From contig JAUJYZ010001520.1 of assembly GCA_033675265.1 (NCBI GenBank), forward strand, positions 84,501-148,500: a stretch of DNA of 64,000 nt, given 5' to 3'. Shown piece by piece: positions 59,028-64,000 of the stretch; the first letter of the stretch is position 1, and each line of letters begins with the position of its first letter. Under the pieces are notes generated by a model that ran no database searches, was not told the DNA's origin, and saw only the letters and a program-made list of their open reading frames with translations. The stretch comes from Actinostola sp. cb2023 (lineage: Eukaryota > Cnidaria > Anthozoa > Actiniaria > Actinostolidae). The position numbers and the translations under genes are program-made.

Positions 59028-61282
59028 AGAACGTTAGCTGTGATGGAAGCTGCATGTTAGGCAAATTAATAAGAATATTTATGTAATTGGAGACATTTTC
59101 AAAAACAAATAATAGCGTCTGATCAATCTGCTGTTCTTAAAAAGAACAATCCTTTGCGCGCGTTAAACGCTTTCTAAATTTTTCATAACAGATAACTTTG
59201 TGGGCGAGTGGTACTGACTTTGGTTCGCAAAGGATTATGGTCAAATATACAGCCGCCATTTTGTTTCTGTAAAAACAAGACCGACCGCTGGCGTTAGAGC
59301 TTTATTGCGAATGTCTTGCACTAGCAATTGAAGGGCTCCCTGCAAGAACAACGTAAGTGATCTTTGATCAAAATCTAAATTCTCAATATTTGGATCTCAA
59401 AGGAGAATTTGGGTTTTGATCACAAGTCACATTGTTCTTGTTATGTAGGGACCCCTTCAATTGCTTTGGATAGTGGTCGACGGAATGACAAACCGTGTAT
59501 CACTGGGCGTAATATGGCCATCAATTTGGTTGCAGTGTGTGTCTACAAATGATGCGTTGAGTAATTGTAAAGTACAATGTACCATACGAGAGTAGAACAC
59601 GCTGCAACCGTGCAAATGACAGCATGCAATGTAGCGCTGGCCAGCGGTCTCTATCTTACCCTTTTCTCGGAATCTCGTTTGGTTAAAGAAGGAAACAAGG
59701 TCCCAACAAATGAATAATGAAGGACGAAAAAAATGCTTTGAGTTAGAGAAACGATACGTTGTAGGTTTGGAGGGAACAAGTGTCTACCATCTTGCTTTGC
59801 GCGGAACTATAAGGAGATTTATATGTCAGTAACATGTACAGTCATGAAATACAAGAACTAATGGTCGAATTGGAAGAATAATATTGTGGAATGGAACAAA
59901 AATACGACCAGGAAATACCTTGAATTTTCAGTAATCTTGATACAGTTTGAACCTGGGTTTTTTTCAAGTGCGCTCGCAAAGCATGATGGGAGATAGAGGG
60001 AAGAGAAACTCTGAATTGAAATACTTGCAAAAATGTTGAAATAAAAATGCTCTAAAATAATGTGGACTTCTCGAGTGTTGATTTGCCTTGATGATATGAA
60101 CACCTTGGTAGCGATGGTTCCCAGTCTTTCCGTTCGTAAAATTAGCGAAACGACTGGTAACTAGCCTGATTTTCCAACGGTCAGCGGTCCTCGGCTATAT
60201 GAAGTCTAAAATCACACAGATAATCGATCAATAAGGTGATACAGTCATTCTCAAAAAGGTTGTCCAGATGAAAAGACTACAATACTACAATAAAGTCACG
60301 TGATTCATTACGTATTCAATTTCCTCGCGTGGAATTTCAATTTGAGATGCAAAAGTACACGGCATTGTGAGAACTGAATGTAATGGCGCAGGTATCAACT
60401 CCCAGTTCCGCGCGCAGAAATTGAAAACAATGAATCACGTGACTTTATTGTAGTATTGTAGTCTTTTCTTCTGGACAACCTTTCTGAGAATGACTATAAT
60501 CGGGATAAAATCGCATGCGCAATGAACTTTATTCTTAAACTCCGAACTGCATATCACTAAGACGTCAAATCAAAACAATCTATTGTTTAAACACTAAGGA
60601 CTGTGGCGGATTTAGGGGGGGGGGGGGTTCATTGGGTGCCCGTGCACCCCTCCTTGCTGCCCAGGAACAATACAATAATACGATTTTTTTTTAATACAAA
60701 AAATCGGTGCGCGTAACATTTCCTTCTGGAGTGAACCCCCCACCTCAAAATCCTAGATCCGCCCCAAAAGGATCATGGTCTCCTTATATTAGCGACTTGC
60801 AGCGATTAGAATAGTCCAGTCCCAGACTCACTTTCTATCCGCTCCGACAAGCTGAAGTCGCGGAGGAAAGAGAGTCCACTATAACTTGCATGCGCATGGC
60901 AGCTTAGCATCCAGGCGACCACCACAAATATGTGGTGGTCGCCTGGTTACAAAGCCTGTCTGATCTCCAAAATGGCGGAGGCTCCAGTAAATCCTAGTTT
61001 AATAATTTAATAATAATTTAATATTTATATTGCGCAGTTTCTCAGTTCTGTATGAAAAAGCGATATCATTCAAATTTTGGGAAGAATTTCATCGATTCCG
61101 TGAAGTTTTCCCTCGCAAAGAGTAATTATAATATTGTTCCAAAGTTTAATTTGAACAGCTCCAAGCCATTTATCAAGTGACTCGTGGGAAGCCGGATATT
61201 TTTGTTAATTTGAGTACGGGCTTTGGAAAGTCCCTGAGTTATTACTCGGGCCCTTCCGAAGGAAGCCCGAGTTAGAAAATAC

Positions 61283-61317
<35 letters not shown>

Positions 61318-64000
61318 CAGGTGATGGAATGAAGAAAAAATGCGAAGAATGCGATGTATTTGATCCTATCGAGTTTCAAGATTTCTCATCATAGATCTTC
61401 AAGCTATTAAGTTCAGGATTGTAGTTGATCATTCCACGATGAAGCTAAGGCGCGTTTGCTTTTGTTATAAATGAAACGACATCTTTCAGAGTGGGCCCAC
61501 ACGAATAGCCGTATGCTTTTGTCTGTGAAATGAGCCTGTTTAAAGCCCGTGTTTTATCGGCTGTTCTATAACGCCTTTCCACGAACTCGAACTCATATCC
61601 AAAAATGAATTGAGACAAAGGCGATCGAGCAAGGTCAATGTTCGAAAATCCGTGTTCTTTTCAGTAAGATGACAGTTGTAAAGTGATCCTTATCTGAGTC
61701 ATACATCTATTACGCGACCTAATTTTAGAACCGTTGATTTAAAACCGAATTTCCACGCTCAAAACAGGTCAGTGAACGGCAAAAATACAATCGAAATCAA
61801 AACGTCCTTAGATTTTAGGGATCTATTACAGAAGAAGACGCTCAATGACGAGGGAGACTTGTGTCTGACTCATAGATAAAGATCTCCGCGGACTCTTGTT
61901 ATAATTAAACTCACGACCAACGCCGTACAACGGTCATGTATAACTCCATCTATTGACAGAAAGCTATATGTACAGAAGTCATGCAAACAGTCGAGCCAGT
62001 CGAGTTATTTTCAGTAACTCATGATGGATGTTTATTTTATTCCACGTTTGAAAAATTCAGAAGGAAAAGGAATCGTAAAAATCGTACTTCAAAACTACAT
62101 CAAAGCATTTAAGGCAAGCAAGGTCAATGTTCGTAAATCGAGATCGTATAGCCCTTCATCTGGCAGACATATAGTCTCCCTCGTCACGCAACTGTCAGTC
62201 ATTGTCAGGTCTCTCCTCACGCAACTGACATTGTCCTTTTCATAAGCCCGAGTGTACGCTCATTGAGCGTCTTGTTCTTTATTAATCTGCATGCGCTGTC
62301 ATTCCATTTTACTGATTTTGACAGCTCCACGTGAGGTAAACAAATCACTGGCAATATTACATTGCGGGCTTTGAAAATAGACAAAATCGGCTGACGCAAT
62401 GCATGTTTACATTCTTTAATCCAATTCAGCTTGTATGAGGGAACTGTATACACCAAATTGAAGAATCGTTGTCAGGTTCAAAATCATTGAACATAGAAGC
62501 TGAGACCGAAATAGCTTATGGGAGATATGTTAATTAGATGCATGTTGACTATGTTACCTGTTTTGCAATCAGAATACAAAAATGCATATCTTGCATCTAA
62601 TTAACATATTTCCCATAAGCTATTTCGGTCTCAGCTTCTATGTTCTATGATTTTGGTGCCGGTATTTTATTAATACAGAAACCATTACAAGGTCTTACAA
62701 CCACAATGACGTTATTTGTAGAGCGAAAAAAACATTAATTGACCTAAGCGCTTTAGAGTGCAAACATAGTACTATTACCAAATAGTACTAGTAGTGTTAT
62801 CTCCATTGTTTTCTATTGTTTCATCAGTGCTATTTAGTACTAATTTAGTTAGTACTGTTTCACGGATCTATTGTTCGCACTCCGACAAGACTAAAAGGCA
62901 GTGAAAATGCTAACAAAACAAGTTCCATTTTTAGACACAAATTGTTAATAGATCAAATACGAGAAACAGTGTTTCGTCCGACATCTAAACACCGAGAAAC
63001 GTGTTGAATAAAACGAGGTGCAGCCGAGTTTCTCAGTTTTAGCCCATTTCGAGGTGTTTGGCATCCTCGGGAACCCAGGAGTATATTCTGTCGCTCGTTA
63101 CTCGTTCCCAGAGAAATACCCCTGGGAACGAAGTCTGTTGGAGATTGTTCCGGAAGTAAAAATTCAAAATGGCGGCTGTCCTATTCAAACCAGAAATACT
63201 TGATACCAAGAGAAAATGAGGTAAGAGAAGGAATCCCTGGTACCCCATCATGTGCCCCGTTAATTCTATTTTTAGATCGAAGCTATTTTTAGCTTTAGTT
63301 ACCATGCCCGCGCTCTTGACTTGTAGAATTTTAAAATACTCAATACCTAGCTTACATTGGTTTTTCAGTTTCAAAAACTTTTTATTTTTTGCCATTACTG
63401 CGATTCTCAGTATTATGCGAACTCAGACATTCAAGCAGTCGGCTGGAACTTGGTTTTTCGCTGCCGTCAATCGACATAAAAAATCAGTAAACTTAAAAAT
63501 ATAAGTCAGAAGACCCACCAAATGGAAACCAAATATGATTTTGAGCTAAATTATGGATCATTTGGTCGAAGAATGTATTTAGTTTTGAATTCGTTTGAGT
63601 TTTGAATTTGATTGACGGGTAGCGAAAAACCAAGTTCCAGCCGACTGTTTGAATGTCTGAGTTCGCATAATACTGAGAACCGCAGTAAAAAGAAAAGCAA
63701 AAGACTACACAGCTTCTTCTGCTCCAAGATAACAAAGCAGTGGGTCGCACGATTTCTATGATGTTTACATGCAAAGTCTGCACTGAATAAAAATACAAAA
63801 CTGAGCGCAACAATATCGTCAACTCTCTGAGAAAAGGCCACAATTTAATTCTCTAAGATTCATTGAAGGATTTTACGAATAATCAGGCGAATTGAGCAAA
63901 ATTAAGGTGCTACAAATATAAAGTACACAACGATCAAAGTCAAAGCAATCACGAAAACAAACTCTAAAGTTAATGTGGTCTTACCGGCACTTGTATTCAA
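59028..64000. other. Intergenic region of inverted-repeat elements
   Basis: Holds a GATCAAAATC element (59340-59445, related to 21015 and 58240), an inverted repeat at 60240-60500 (arms CTCAAAAAGGTTGTCCAGAT and complement), a GGCGGATTTAGGGGG element with its complement (60600-60770), a poly-T tract (61285-61318), an inverted repeat at 62465-62650 (arms with GAAATAGCTTATGGGA), a relative of the 17772 element (62757-62885) and an inverted repeat at 63390-63692. A possible minus-strand exon ending GTAAGACC touches the right edge (63985-64000). Confidence 0.6.
63390..63692. mobile_element. Inverted repeat with about 80-bp arms
   Basis: Arms 63390-63470 and 63604-63692 share TCAGTATTATGCGAACTCAG and GGCTGGAACTTGGTTTTTCG in opposite orientation, spacer about 130 bp. 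No coding region. Confidence 0.75.

Noticed and set aside
63170..63225. ATGGCGGCTGTC start followed by a GTAAGAG donor
   Set aside because: The frame reaches a stop one base before the donor; it probably belongs to a repeat element.

Overview
This window looks like nuclear DNA of an invertebrate animal, possibly a cnidarian or another early-branching marine lineage; I cannot fix the species. Genes are split by GT-AG introns, intergenic DNA is AT-rich, and there are many microsatellites, minisatellites and short inverted-repeat elements. I see no bacterial operons, rRNA, CRISPR array or autonomous transposon ORF. Gene models were built by hand: each exon was placed from acceptor, donor and reading-phase agreement, and families were named from remembered conserved blocks, not from a database search.

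Left part (1-27.9 kb, minus strand). Eight phase-consistent exons (27894 down to 13426) encode the N-terminal, pre-armadillo part of a delta-catenin/p120-family protein: a coiled coil, the 'LVDSC' block typical of CTNND2/PKP4, and a Ser/Pro/Arg-rich linker. Further along the same strand, six exons (8201 down to 309) encode three PLAT domains of the LOXHD1 type, followed by a low-complexity tail that runs off the left edge. No armadillo exon lies between them. The last catenin exon can splice in phase onto the first PLAT exon, so this may be one chimeric catenin-PLAT gene. A small ATG exon at 11982-11997 fits the same acceptor and offers a separate PLAT-only start.

Middle (27.9-35.8 kb). No gene was recognised. 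It holds a cluster of four perfect CRE palindromes about 1.4 kb upstream of the catenin start, a 59-bp pyrimidine-rich tandem repeat, and a diverged tandem duplication of about 0.78 kb.

Right-centre (35.8-52.0 kb, minus strand). A nine-exon gene resembles fibrous sheath-interacting protein 2 (FSIP2). Eight small exons encode the conserved N-terminus and a charged helical region. One 9.4-kb exon encodes an array of Ala-rich amphipathic helices resembling PKA-anchoring helices, then about 140 copies of an 11-residue repeat, then a Ser/Pro-rich tail. A 2-bp GT duplication breaks the frame inside the repeat array. Without that duplication the product would be about 3,590 aa.

Right part (52.7-58.9 kb, plus strand). 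A FAM199X-like gene starts 659 bp from the FSIP2-like start in divergent orientation, suggesting a shared promoter. It ends with a stop at 58836 and an AATAAA signal just after it. Two of its exon junctions do not fit in phase as modelled. From 58.9 to 64 kb I see only inverted-repeat elements and no convincing gene.
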